From positions 1-13,499 of the forward strand of contig JAJZLI010000055.1 of assembly GCA_021803645.1 (NCBI GenBank): 13,499 nucleotides of DNA, written 5' to 3'. The position numbers were made by a program, and so were the translations under genes. Positions 6,652 through 13,338 of this stretch are shown here, piece after piece (within the stretch, counting starts at the first letter, position 1; each line of letters opens with the position of its first letter). Source of the stretch: a bacterium (GTDB lineage: Bacteria; Patescibacteriota; Dojkabacteria; JAKAPS01; JAJZLI01). The notes under the pieces are model-generated. The model ran no database searches. It saw only the letters and a list, made by a program, of their open reading frames with translations, and was not told the origin of the DNA.

Positions 6652-8021
6652 TTTGTTATGTCTATTAAAAAATATTTTAAATCTCTTCTTCCTATTATTA
6701 TTGGATATTTTAAATTTGATCTTTCTGATATTGTAGCATTAGATGTTATATTTATACCTTCCAAGTTAAATTCAATATTAACAATTGGCCTAATAGATGC
6801 TCCATGTGATGAGGATACTATGACAGTATCTACTTTGGATTTCTCCTGAATTGATTTATATATTTTGTGAATATTAGCAATGTTTATATTGTCAGGGATA
6901 TTTAAATTTTTAAAGTTATCTATAATGTCCTTATATCCCAATTCTGCTGCTAAATCTTTAGATATTGATGTCCTGTATGCCCCTGTATCAATTTTACATT
7001 CATACCTCTTTTTTTGTATATATACAAAAGAATTTCTTCCTATTATTTTTTTTCCTGATATTTCTTGTATTTCTTCCTCTACTTCTCCACCAAAAATTTC
7101 TTTTGCAACTCTAATTGCAGATTCAGTATTTTTTATATGTAATTTTGATACAGCAACTAATCTTTCTTTAATACCTGAATTATTTGCGCTTTGTATTGCA
7201 AGTCCCGGTCTTGAGTTTAGTTCAATTACAACTGGGCCACGTTCTCTATCAATTGCAATGTCAACTCCAAGAAAGTTTATCTTTGATGCTGTTTCGGATG
7301 ATATTGCCATATCAAGTATTTTATTCCATTCTGGGATTTTGAATCCAGAAAGTAATGTTTTTGAATCTGGGTGGTATTCTATATACATATTTTGCATTAT
7401 GGCTTTTGTTGTAATTCCACTTGCAATGTCTATACCAACTCCTATTCCTCCCATATGTAGATTGGCTTTACCTTTAGACTCAATAGTAGGAAGTCTTAAT
7501 TCTGCCATGATAGGTACTTTTTTATAGACTATTATTCTGATATCAGGCATACCTAGTTTAGAAAATACTTTAAAAACAGGATGTATCTTAATCCTTTCTT
7601 CAAATATAGCAATATCAGTTGTATTTTCTATAGAAAAGTTACCATCTAATATGTCGATTAAGTGGGTTTTTAGTCTTGATAGTGTTAAATATTCTTTGTT
7701 TGGCATAACCCAAATATCTTCTTCTTCTGAGTGCTTTTTCTTTTTTTTGCCATATATTATTAATATTCCATTTCCTCCCGTTCCTTTGTTTGGTTTTAGT
7801 ACAAAGCTATCGGGTATTTTTGTAAAGTCGAAACTTTCTACTTCTATTTTATTCTTTATTACGAATATTGTGTCAGGCGTTGGAAGCATGTTTTCTTTTA
7901 GAATTTTTTTACTTTTCAACTTTGAATTTGTTATTCTTGGTCCTCTTTTGTCTATGTACAAGAGATTCCTTGCATTCATACCAAGTATTGTATTTGAGGC
8001 ATTAATGTATTTTTCTAACAT
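6648..8021 (-). CDS. ATP-grasp ligase fused to retropepsin-like 'zinc protease'
   Basis: This is a 457-aa two-domain protein. Residues ~1-300 are an ATP-grasp domain of the alpha-L-glutamate ligase-related kind: an N-terminal helix with NARNLLYIDKRGPR, the ATP loop KPNKGTGGNG (76-85), acidic E141/E142, PDIRIIV (159-165), LHMGGIGVGID (188-198) and ELNSRPGL (267-274). Residues ~328-457 are a retropepsin-like domain of the RimB/'ATP-dependent zinc protease' family (Pfam Zn_protease), with its active-site DTGA at 345-348 (KIDTGAYRTSIS) and a closing IIGRRDLK. In proteobacteria these activities are usually separate neighbouring genes, together with a 7TM/inactive transglutaminase protein. Here ligase and protease are joined, with the 7TM gene directly upstream (1-nt overlap). 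An AAAAGG lies 10 nt before the ATG. Likely role: making and trimming amino-acid tags on an unknown target. Confidence 0.87.
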   Translation of the reverse strand: MLEKYINASNTILGMNARNLLYIDKRGPRITNSKLKSKKILKENMLPTPDTIFVIKNKIEVESFDFTKIPDSFVLKPNKGTGGNGILIIYGKKKKKHSEEEDIWVMPNKEYLTLSRLKTHLIDILDGNFSIENTTDIAIFEERIKIHPVFKVFSKLGMPDIRIIVYKKVPIMAELRLPTIESKGKANLHMGGIGVGIDIASGITTKAIMQNMYIEYHPDSKTLLSGFKIPEWNKILDMAISSETASKINFLGVDIAIDRERGPVVIELNSRPGLAIQSANNSGIKERLVAVSKLHIKNTESAIRVAKEIFGGEVEEEIQEISGKKIIGRNSFVYIQKKRYECKIDTGAYRTSISKDLAAELGYKDIIDNFKNLNIPDNINIANIHKIYKSIQEKSKVDTVIVSSSHGASIRPIVNIEFNLEGINITSNATISERSNLKYPIIIGRRDLKYFLIDITK

Positions 8022-8671
8022 TACGATGAAGCCTTTTCTTTTATTATATTTCGGAATCTATAGTACTCAATGATTCGTAGTGTTGTTATTCTTCCCATAA
8101 GAATATCTAGTATTATTATTAATAAAGATATTATTGGGTATGAAAGTAGAATATCCTTTATAAATGGAATTGATATAATTCCATATGATATTAAGGATAT
8201 TAAAATTGTTTGAATATATACGGAGTTTCCATATTCACTACCTTTTTTTGTTTTTGTTGATGATAGTATTTCTGCGATTATTATAAAAAGTACAATTGCA
8301 TATATTGATAATTTTTGTGGTATTGGTAATCCAAGTTTTGTAAAAAAATATATTGATACTAGTGTTCCTAATGATACTAAAGAAATAGATATTGCAACCT
8401 TTGCATTATGATGTAAATTTAGAACTTGTATAAGGAATTGTGCAATTATATCTGCAAGGAGTATATATACAGCAATGAGGATTCCATAAAGTAGGCCTGT
8501 TGATATAAATGCAATAGAAGTAAGAGCTGTTGTATATATATTAAATGATTTTAGACCTATTATTTGTTTTGCCATTACGGCTATTGCTGCTATTATTGGA
8601 ATTGCCAATAGAATATATACTCCCTCTAAACCTAATCCTGTATTTGATAAAAGTGTGACAATATTAGTCAT
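8021..8671 (-). CDS. 7TM membrane protein of the transglutaminase-associated family
   Basis: This 216-aa protein has about six or seven membrane helices and matches the C-terminal 7TM domain normally fused to an inactive transglutaminase-like domain (7TM_transglut). Distinctive pieces are IIGLKSFNIYTTALTSIAF followed by TGLLYGI, and near the end LLSYPIISLL, DILMGRITTLRIIEYYRFR. In the known proteobacterial form a periplasmic transglutaminase-like domain precedes this part. Here only about 15 residues precede the first helix, so that domain is missing or encoded elsewhere. The gene lies 1 nt after rpoD and shares one base with the ATP-grasp/protease gene. That order repeats the known ligase/protease/7TM neighbourhood and suggests a membrane-bound complex. 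Confidence 0.84.
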   Translation of the reverse strand: MTNIVTLLSNTGLGLEGVYILLAIPIIAAIAVMAKQIIGLKSFNIYTTALTSIAFISTGLLYGILIAVYILLADIIAQFLIQVLNLHHNAKVAISISLVSLGTLVSIYFFTKLGLPIPQKLSIYAIVLFIIIAEILSSTKTKKGSEYGNSVYIQTILISLISYGIISIPFIKDILLSYPIISLLIIILDILMGRITTLRIIEYYRFRNIIKEKASS

Positions 8672-8672
8672 T

Positions 8673-9782
8673 CTATAAGTAGTCCCTAAGTAATTTTTCT
8701 ACATCCTTATTTTTTAGTTTTCTCAATGCTTTAGATTCTATTTGTCTGATTCTTTCTCTTGTTACCTTAAACTCTCTTCCTACTTCTTCAAGTGTTCTTG
8801 CCACTCCGTCTTGTAGGCCAAATCTTAATTCAATTACTTTTCTTTCTCTGTCAGATAAACTTGACAATACATCTTGTATCTGACTTTTTAAAAATTCCAT
8901 GTTTGCAACTTCAGTTGGTTTTGGAGTCTCTTCATCAGAGATGAAATCTGCAATAGTATTTGAATTATCATCACCAACAGGTGTTGATAATGAGGTGGGG
9001 TATTGAGAAATCTTAATAATTTCTTGAACTTGATCTATGCTCTTATTCATTGCTTTTGCAATTTCTTCTGGAGTAGGTGTTCTTTGAAGTTTAATTGCAA
9101 GTTCACTTCTTTTCCTTTGAAGTTGGGAAATTGTCTCAATCATATGTACAGGAATTCTTATTGTTCTTGCTTGGTCTGCAATTGCTCTTGTAATTGCTTG
9201 TCTAATCCACCATGTTGCATATGTAGAGAATTTGTAACCTCTTTTATAGTCGAATTTGTCAACTGCTCTCATAAGTCCCAAATTACCTTCCTGTATCAAG
9301 TCTAACAGGTCCAGACTGCCTTTCTTTGACCATTTTTTTGCTATTGATACAACAAGTCTTAGGTTTGCAGTTGTCAGATATGCCTTTGCTTCTTCATCGT
9401 GTTTCTTAATTCTTTTTGCAAGTATAATCTCTTCATTTCCAGTAAGAAGAGGAATTCTTCCTATCTCTTGAAGGTATGCCCTTATTGGATCAGCATCAAT
9501 ATTTGCCTGTATACTTTTCAGAATTTTAATTTTCTGATCTAAAGTTAGATCTTCTTTCTTTTCCCTTTTATTGTCATCTTTTTCATCTTTCTCCTGAGAG
9601 ATAATTTCTATATTTTCCTTATCAAGTAAAATATATAGTTGATCAATAAGTTCAATATTATCTTCTATAAAAGGAATATTTTCTAATACAGTTTCCTCTT
9701 CAAGGAAACCTTTATTTTTTGCTATTTTAATTAGCTTATTTAGAATTTCTTCTTTATGGTTGGAAAAACTGAAATTTTTCAT
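8673..9782 (-). CDS. rpoD: Primary sigma factor RpoD (sigma-70)
   Basis: This 369-aa housekeeping sigma factor directs RNA polymerase to promoters. Residues ~10-60 resemble region 1.1. Region 1.2 begins DPIRAYLQEIGRIPLLT (98 on). Region 2 spans ~139-210 and includes the DLIQEGNLGLMRAVDKF core-binding helix and the YATWWIRQAITRAI melting/-10-reading helix, with RIPVHM. Region 3 is ~218-295, and region 4 is ~305-360 with ERKVIELRFGL and the -35-reading helix EFKVTRERIRQIE. A lysine/glutamate-rich linker (63-78) separates region 1.1 from 1.2. It is the first gene of the long minus-strand string. Its presence as a classical group 1 sigma justifies reading promoters here with the TTGaca/TATAAT model. 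Its own promoter appears to share a -35 with the divergent gene. Confidence 0.96.
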   Translation of the reverse strand: MKNFSFSNHKEEILNKLIKIAKNKGFLEEETVLENIPFIEDNIELIDQLYILLDKENIEIISQEKDEKDDNKREKKEDLTLDQKIKILKSIQANIDADPIRAYLQEIGRIPLLTGNEEIILAKRIKKHDEEAKAYLTTANLRLVVSIAKKWSKKGSLDLLDLIQEGNLGLMRAVDKFDYKRGYKFSTYATWWIRQAITRAIADQARTIRIPVHMIETISQLQRKRSELAIKLQRTPTPEEIAKAMNKSIDQVQEIIKISQYPTSLSTPVGDDNSNTIADFISDEETPKPTEVANMEFLKSQIQDVLSSLSDRERKVIELRFGLQDGVARTLEEVGREFKVTRERIRQIESKALRKLKNKDVEKLLRDYL

Positions 9783-9788
9783 ATATTT

Positions 9789-9817
9789 AGTGTATAAATT
9801 ATATCATACATTTGCAA
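9789..9817 (-). promoter_or_regulatory. Promoter of the rpoD operon
   Basis: On the minus strand TTGCAA (9812-9817) is followed after 17 bp by TACACT (9789-9794), which ends 6 nt before the rpoD ATG, so the transcript would start at the start codon. A better-matching TATAAT at 9798-9803 lies 15 nt before the ATG, but no good -35 stands at the right distance from it. Either could be used; no Shine-Dalgarno is seen. Confidence 0.45.
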
Positions 9818-9840
9818 AATAGACCTATTTTTAAGATAAT
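9812..9840 (+). promoter_or_regulatory. Promoter of the divergent multipass membrane protein gene
   Basis: TTGCAA (9812-9817) is separated by exactly 17 bp from GATAAT (9835-9840), which ends 12 nt before the ATG at 9853. The same palindromic TTGCAA is a candidate -35 for rpoD on the other strand. The AGGG at 9843-9846 sits at or before the expected transcription start, so it may not serve as a ribosome-binding site. Confidence 0.55.
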
Positions 9841-9852
9841 GTAGGGAATGTT

Positions 9853-10734
9853 ATGAATATATTACAAGAAGCATTGAACAGTATTAGTGAATCAATCTCT
9901 ATTACCATAAGGAGTTCTACTTTGGTATTTTTAGGGTTTGTTTCTGTATTCTTTACTGCTATATTTGAAGTTTATCAATTTTTACCGTTTGTAAATATAA
10001 ACTTAAATGCACTTACTGCAAGTTCTTTTCCTAATATAGCTCACAATTTTATAATTTCATTAATCTCTACACCTTTATGGGTTCCCGTTATCATAATTAT
10101 TTTACTTTTAATATATCTATTCTTTTCTATATATTTATCATCTGTTGGATATACTGCCCTTATGAGGACATTGCTAATAAGAGAGAATTGGGGGAGATTT
10201 CCTTCTTTGCGTGATGCTTGGAATATGGGTAGGGAAAGGTGGGTTAGGTATGTTACTTTTCAAACAATTGCTATTATTTTTGCAATTATTTTTTCAGCTT
10301 TGTATTATGTGTTTTTTATAGTTACTGTACCTTTAGGTATTGTTGCTGTTATTTTTGATTCTATTGTAGCAATATTATTGTCTTTTTTCTTGTTATCTTG
10401 GAATTATTTTGCACTTAGAAAATTTATAAGTGAGAATATTGATATATTTAGTGCTATAAAATTAACTTTTTTTAGAATTTACCATGAATTTCCTAAATTT
10501 ATTTTAATATCTATTGTTTACATAATATATCTAGTGATTTTTGTGTCTATAGCATCATATGTAGAGTCAATGATGAGGTCCGTTGTATTAAACTTTTACT
10601 CAAGATCATTTATTTTCTCTATACCTTTAATTTTATTTGCCATATTCATGTTTTTTTTCATTGTCTCTTTTATTACAGTGTTTACTTCTGCTTTTTGGAC
10701 ACATATATATATAAGGGAGGAATCTATTATTTAG
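9853..10734 (+). CDS. Hypothetical multipass membrane protein
   Basis: This 293-aa integral membrane protein has about six hydrophobic stretches (roughly 24-45, 75-100, 133-155, 158-185, 213-235 and 255-285). A polar, positively charged segment between the second and third (RTLLIRENWGRFPSLRDAW, then GRERW) probably forms a cytoplasmic amphipathic loop. The overall pattern resembles uncharacterised membrane-domain families (DUF-type proteins with repeated long helices and an SxxxAWxxG-like loop), but I cannot name one. It is divergent from rpoD across a 70-bp gap with a shared -35 element, and its 3' end overlaps the convergent OGG gene by 8 nt. Start chosen at the first ATG after the promoter. 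Function unknown. Confidence 0.78.
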   Translation: MNILQEALNSISESISITIRSSTLVFLGFVSVFFTAIFEVYQFLPFVNINLNALTASSFPNIAHNFIISLISTPLWVPVIIIILLLIYLFFSIYLSSVGYTALMRTLLIRENWGRFPSLRDAWNMGRERWVRYVTFQTIAIIFAIIFSALYYVFFIVTVPLGIVAVIFDSIVAILLSFFLLSWNYFALRKFISENIDIFSAIKLTFFRIYHEFPKFILISIVYIIYLVIFVSIASYVESMMRSVVLNFYSRSFIFSIPLILFAIFMFFFIVSFITVFTSAFWTHIYIREESII

Positions 10735-11542
10735 AAGATCTTTCGTATTCAAACATATAAAGCTGTGCCCAACCGGCATAACTTTCAAATTTTACATTCA
10801 ATTTATTTAATATTTCTTTTCTTTTTATATCTGGGTATTCCCTTTTTATGTATTTTGTAATCCATGTATCTATTGGAAAGGCTTCATTAAAATTCATTGA
10901 ATACAGCATAGTACATGCTGCCACCTTTTCTCCAACACCGGGTAATTGCTTCAGTTTATCCATAGCATTGCTATATTTCATATTTCTTATTTTTTTTAAC
11001 TCCCAGTTTTCATTTTTAATAATTTGAGCAGTTTTTTTTATATATTCTGCTCTAAAACCTAATTTAGCATCTTTGAGATTTTTATCTGTTGCCAATAGGA
11101 GCTTTGATATTGAGGGAAAGGTACATATTCCATTTATAATTTCGTTTCCTAAACTTTGAGATAGAAGCTTTATTGACATTTTTATTTTTTTGATAGAATT
11201 AAAGCTTGATATTATATATGAGAATAAACATTCATATTCATCTTGGTTTAAAATCCTCATTCCATAAAATTTTGATATAGCATCTTCCATTAGTTTATCT
11301 TTTGCTATTTTTTTTATAATATCTTTGTAGTCTATATCAAGATTAAAATATTTAATAATTGCTTTCTCGCTTATCTTTGGTGTGCTATCTATACTTAGTA
11401 TATTTCCATCCTGTCTGACCTTTATATATTGATTCTTTACTACCCCTTCAAATTCGTTATCATCTATCCTCTCCCACCTGAATGATTGCCCAGAGAGTAG
11501 AGTATCTTTTAAATTGAAGTCTTGTATTGGTATTCTAAGCAT
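10727..11542 (-). CDS. 8-oxoguanine DNA glycosylase/AP lyase, OGG type
   Basis: This 271-aa HhH-GPD base-excision repair enzyme removes 8-oxoguanine and cleaves the abasic site. It follows the OGG1 plan: an N-terminal beta domain with LLSGQSFRWERI (Q19-W23), then the helical domain with the hairpin LPGVGEKVAAC, whose K206 is the expected Schiff-base lysine, and FPIDTW with D225 as the catalytic aspartate, 19 residues later as in OGG1. The frame can be extended upstream to a TTG at 11575, but the ATG at 11542 has AGGT 9 nt before it and starts directly at the family-like MLRIPIQDFNLKDTLLSGQ, so I prefer it. It is divergent from the PHP gene and overlaps the membrane protein gene tail-to-tail by 8 nt. 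Confidence 0.9.
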   Translation of the reverse strand: MLRIPIQDFNLKDTLLSGQSFRWERIDDNEFEGVVKNQYIKVRQDGNILSIDSTPKISEKAIIKYFNLDIDYKDIIKKIAKDKLMEDAISKFYGMRILNQDEYECLFSYIISSFNSIKKIKMSIKLLSQSLGNEIINGICTFPSISKLLLATDKNLKDAKLGFRAEYIKKTAQIIKNENWELKKIRNMKYSNAMDKLKQLPGVGEKVAACTMLYSMNFNEAFPIDTWITKYIKREYPDIKRKEILNKLNVKFESYAGWAQLYMFEYERSSK

Positions 11543-11556
11543 TATAGTGATACCTA

Positions 11557-11586
11557 TTGAAATTATAATTTCCAATAAAGTATACT
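11557..11586 (+). promoter_or_regulatory. Promoter of the PHP-domain gene
   Basis: TTGAAA (11557-11562) is followed after 18 bp by TATACT (11581-11586), 16 nt before the ATG at 11603. Transcription would start around 11592-11594, at the edge of the AAAAGG (11587-11592) that could otherwise act as Shine-Dalgarno. An alternative -10, TATAAT at 11564-11569, would give a leader of about 27 nt containing AAAAGG. I cannot decide between them. Confidence 0.45.
11559..11572. promoter_or_regulatory. 14-bp perfect palindrome between divergent genes
   Basis: GAAATTATAATTTC is a perfect palindrome and contains a TATAAT on each strand (plus 11564-11569, minus 11562-11567). It lies in the middle of the 60-bp gap between the OGG and PHP genes. 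It could be a two-way promoter core or a small operator. It is pure A/T inside, so chance is possible. Confidence 0.35.
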
Positions 11587-11602
11587 AAAAGGTAACTCTT
11601 TT

Positions 11603-12385
11603 ATGAAGAAGGCTGATTTACATATACACTCTAATTTTTCTGATGGTACGTCCTCTCCTGAGCAGATTGTAGACTATGTTGTTGAAAATAAGCTTGCTGA
11701 TAAAATATACATAACAGATCATAATGAGATTGATGGGGCATTTACTGCACTGGGATATACTTCTTCTCGAGGATATAAACTTGAGGTAGGTATTGGATCA
11801 GAAATTAGCACAAATTCTTGTCATATATTGGGCCTTGATTTAAAAAAGAAAGTAAAAAAATATCTGTCTGCTAAAGATACAATGTATGAAATCCTTTCTC
11901 AGGGAGGATTTCCTGTTATTGCTCATCCGTTTAATCCTTTTGATCTCAGTGGAAATCATGCTGGAGGCATGGCTGTGATAGAGGAAGCCATATCTTCTGG
12001 TTATCCTTTTGCATTGGAGGTAAATGGATCTTTAAATTATTTTACTGTCTTGTATCACAATGGAAGAATTTTTTCTAAGGTAACATGTCTTGCTACCTAC
12101 AATAAATGGGTTGTGGATATTGTTGAAAAACGAAACATTCCTATTGTTGGGGCTTCTGATGCACACACTAAATCTGCTATATGTTCTGCATATACTTCAT
12201 ATAATCATGACCTTATTGCTGATATTAGAGTAAATAAGTCCAATTATGGTTTAAACTCTAAAAGTATTTCTGCAGCTATTCCATATCTTATGTACCATCT
12301 TCTTTTTGATATATTTCCAATGAAATATAAAAGGTTTCTAATCAGTAAATTTACAAATTTTTCCAAGAATTATTTCCAAAAATAA
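11603..12385 (+). CDS. PHP-domain metal-dependent phosphoesterase
   Basis: This 260-aa PHP (polymerase and histidinol phosphatase) domain protein is a metal-dependent phosphoesterase. The metal ligands are in place: H7 and H9 in DLHIHSNFSDG, D14, D39-H40 in YITDHNEIDG, E67 in GIGSEIS, H74 in SCHILGL, H108 in VIAHPFNPF, E139 in LEVNGS, and D186 and H188 in GASDAHT. This resembles the YciV/TrpH-like stand-alone PHP enzymes that hydrolyse nucleoside 3',5'-bisphosphates or short 5' RNA ends, but the substrate cannot be told from sequence. The C-terminal ~60 residues (IPYLMYHLLFDIFPMKYKRFL) are hydrophobic and basic and may touch the membrane. AAAAGG lies 10 nt before the ATG. gtrA follows after 18 nt. 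Confidence 0.88.
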   Translation: MKKADLHIHSNFSDGTSSPEQIVDYVVENKLADKIYITDHNEIDGAFTALGYTSSRGYKLEVGIGSEISTNSCHILGLDLKKKVKKYLSAKDTMYEILSQGGFPVIAHPFNPFDLSGNHAGGMAVIEEAISSGYPFALEVNGSLNYFTVLYHNGRIFSKVTCLATYNKWVVDIVEKRNIPIVGASDAHTKSAICSAYTSYNHDLIADIRVNKSNYGLNSKSISAAIPYLMYHLLFDIFPMKYKRFLISKFTNFSKNYFQK

Positions 12386-12387
12386 TA

Positions 12388-12393
12388 TATAAT
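12388..12393 (+). promoter_or_regulatory. Probable -10 box for gtrA, leaderless type
   Basis: A perfect TATAAT ends 10 nt before the gtrA ATG, in the 18-nt gap after the PHP gene. The bases between (TGAATCTATC) carry no Shine-Dalgarno. No convincing -35 is visible at 16-18 bp. Read-through from the PHP gene is also possible. Confidence 0.42.
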
Positions 12394-12403
12394 TGAATCT
12401 ATC

Positions 12404-12889
12404 ATGTTTAAGAATCCTAGTGTAAGGTATCTTATTAGTAAAATAGGAAAGTATTTCTCTGTTGGAGTTTTGGGGCTTATTGTTGACAATGGGGTTTTAT
12501 TATTACTTATAAATATTTTTAATGTATCCCCTCAAGTTTCAACATTAATTGCTGCTGAATGTGGAAATTTAAATAATTTCTTTATAAATGATAAATGGAC
12601 TTTCAGGGACTCGAAAGATAGTTCAGGTTTTTGGCATAGGATAGCAAAATATCATGCGGCTATTATAGTTGGTTACATCATATCAAGAATATTGGTATTT
12701 CCTATTGTATACTCTTTAATTTATAAACATTTTGGACACAATGTTTCTGCTTTGTTATCGAATAATATCTCTATAGCAACAAGCTTTATATTTAATTTCT
12801 TAATTAATTCATTTTGGACATGGAGAAAGGGTAAGGGAGGAGTTATTGAAGAAGTTGATGAAGTTATAGAGGAAACTGAATTTAGATAA
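12404..12889 (+). CDS. GtrA-family membrane protein
   Basis: This 161-aa protein of the GtrA/DPMS3 family has four membrane helices (about 16-38, 42-60, 82-106 and 113-136). Such proteins are thought to help flip or present polyprenyl-linked sugars during surface glycan synthesis. The two characteristic repeats after helices two and four are clear: LNNFFINDKWTFR (56-68) and FNFLINSFWTWR (130-141). The acidic C-terminal tail (EEVDEVIEETE) is an addition to the family core. No glycosyltransferase gene is next to it, so its sugar lipid is unknown. It ends 24 nt before a strong hairpin terminator. Confidence 0.9.
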   Translation: MFKNPSVRYLISKIGKYFSVGVLGLIVDNGVLLLLINIFNVSPQVSTLIAAECGNLNNFFINDKWTFRDSKDSSGFWHRIAKYHAAIIVGYIISRILVFPIVYSLIYKHFGHNVSALLSNNISIATSFIFNFLINSFWTWRKGKGGVIEEVDEVIEETEFR

Positions 12890-12913
12890 TTGTATTAATA
12901 TTAGATTATGTAA

Positions 12914-12941
12914 AAAGGGTACACTTTTATGTGTACCCTTT
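12914..12941. terminator. Bidirectional intrinsic terminator
   Basis: AAAGGGTACAC (12914-12924), a 6-nt loop (TTTTAT) and GTGTACCCTTT (12931-12941) form a perfect 11-bp stem. The stem ends in A/T pairs on both sides, giving a short T tract in each direction (about five T on the minus strand; TTTCTATATTTTT on the plus strand). It sits between convergent gtrA and the zinc-ribbon gene, exactly where a shared terminator is expected. Confidence 0.88.
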
Positions 12942-12962
12942 CTATATTTTTAAAGAAAGTTT

Positions 12963-13238
12963 TTATGCTTTCTTGTTCATTTCTGCATAACATTCTCTGC
13001 AATATACTTGATCGCTTTTAGGTTTAAAAGGAACAGTAGATGCCTTACCACATTTTGCGCAAATAATGTCAAAAGATTTTCCGAATCCACTATCTTTTTG
13101 TGCTCTTCGTTTTTCTCTACACTCTTTACATCTTAATGGTTGAGAATATCCCTTTTCTGCAAAAAATTCTTGGTCTTTAGCTGAAAAAGTAAATTCTCTT
13201 CCGCAGTCTTGACACTTAAGAACTTTTTCTTCAAACAT
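12963..13238 (-). CDS. Double zinc-ribbon (CxxC) protein, 91 aa
   Basis: This small basic protein has two four-cysteine zinc sites. The first, KCQDCGREFTFSAKDQEFF then RCKECREKRR (C9, C12, C37, C40), matches the 'probable zinc-ribbon' family (zf-trcl). The second, CAKCGKAS then VYCRECY (C60, C63, C80, C83), matches the CxxC-x(~17)-CxxC domain. Proteins with this pair occur in several uncultured bacterial phyla and related groups; their function is not established, although nucleic-acid binding or ribosome association would fit the charge. The ATG is set by a near-perfect Shine-Dalgarno, GGAGGTGA, 8 nt upstream. It is the only strong Shine-Dalgarno in the window and lies within a hairpin. Promoter and leader are well defined, suggesting high or controlled expression. 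Confidence 0.88.
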   Translation of the reverse strand: MFEEKVLKCQDCGREFTFSAKDQEFFAEKGYSQPLRCKECREKRRAQKDSGFGKSFDIICAKCGKASTVPFKPKSDQVYCRECYAEMNKKA

Positions 13239-13246
13239 TTAAAAAG

Positions 13247-13254
13247 TCACCTCC
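13247..13254 (-). promoter_or_regulatory. Strong Shine-Dalgarno of the zinc-ribbon gene
   Basis: GGAGGTGA on the minus strand is 8 nt from the ATG at 13238. It decides that start and contrasts with other genes here, which have weak or no such site. Confidence 0.88.
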
Positions 13255-13281
13255 AGTACGTTAACACCTGTTCTGGAAGTA
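13248..13281 (-). promoter_or_regulatory. Leader hairpin that sequesters the Shine-Dalgarno
   Basis: In the mRNA, UACUUCCAG (13281 to 13273) can pair with CUGGAGGUG (13256 to 13248): nine consecutive pairs, two of them G-U, with a 16-nt loop that contains GUUAAC. The 3' arm covers nearly all of the Shine-Dalgarno. A competing 5-bp stem, GUUCU (13285-13281) with AGAAC (13274-13270), shares bases with the first arm, so only one of the two can form. This is the form expected for a translational switch or RNA thermometer, but the ligand or trigger, if any, is unknown. Confidence 0.5.
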
Positions 13282-13307
13282 GAACTTTGAGGAGAACCAC
13301 ATTATTA

Positions 13308-13320
13308 CAACTACCAGTTG
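13308..13320 (-). other. Small hairpin in the 5' part of the zinc-ribbon leader
   Basis: CAACT-GGT-AGTTG on the minus strand can form a perfect 5-bp stem with a 3-nt loop, starting about 12 nt after the predicted transcription start. It could protect the 5' end of the mRNA. It is short enough to be chance. Confidence 0.3.
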
Positions 13321-13338
13321 ATAAAATTAAACAATAAC

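Noticed and set aside
6880..7527. A 215-codon open frame on the plus strand opposite the ATP-grasp/protease gene
   Set aside because: It runs antisense to a protein with clear catalytic motifs, its product is low-complexity and Ser/Phe/Ile-rich, and it has no family features. It is a shadow frame of AT-rich coding DNA.
7651..8073. A 140-codon plus-strand open frame spanning the 7TM/ATP-grasp junction
   Set aside because: It is antisense to two well-supported genes, and its hydrophobic Phe/Leu-rich content is what the reverse of Lys/Glu-rich coding gives.
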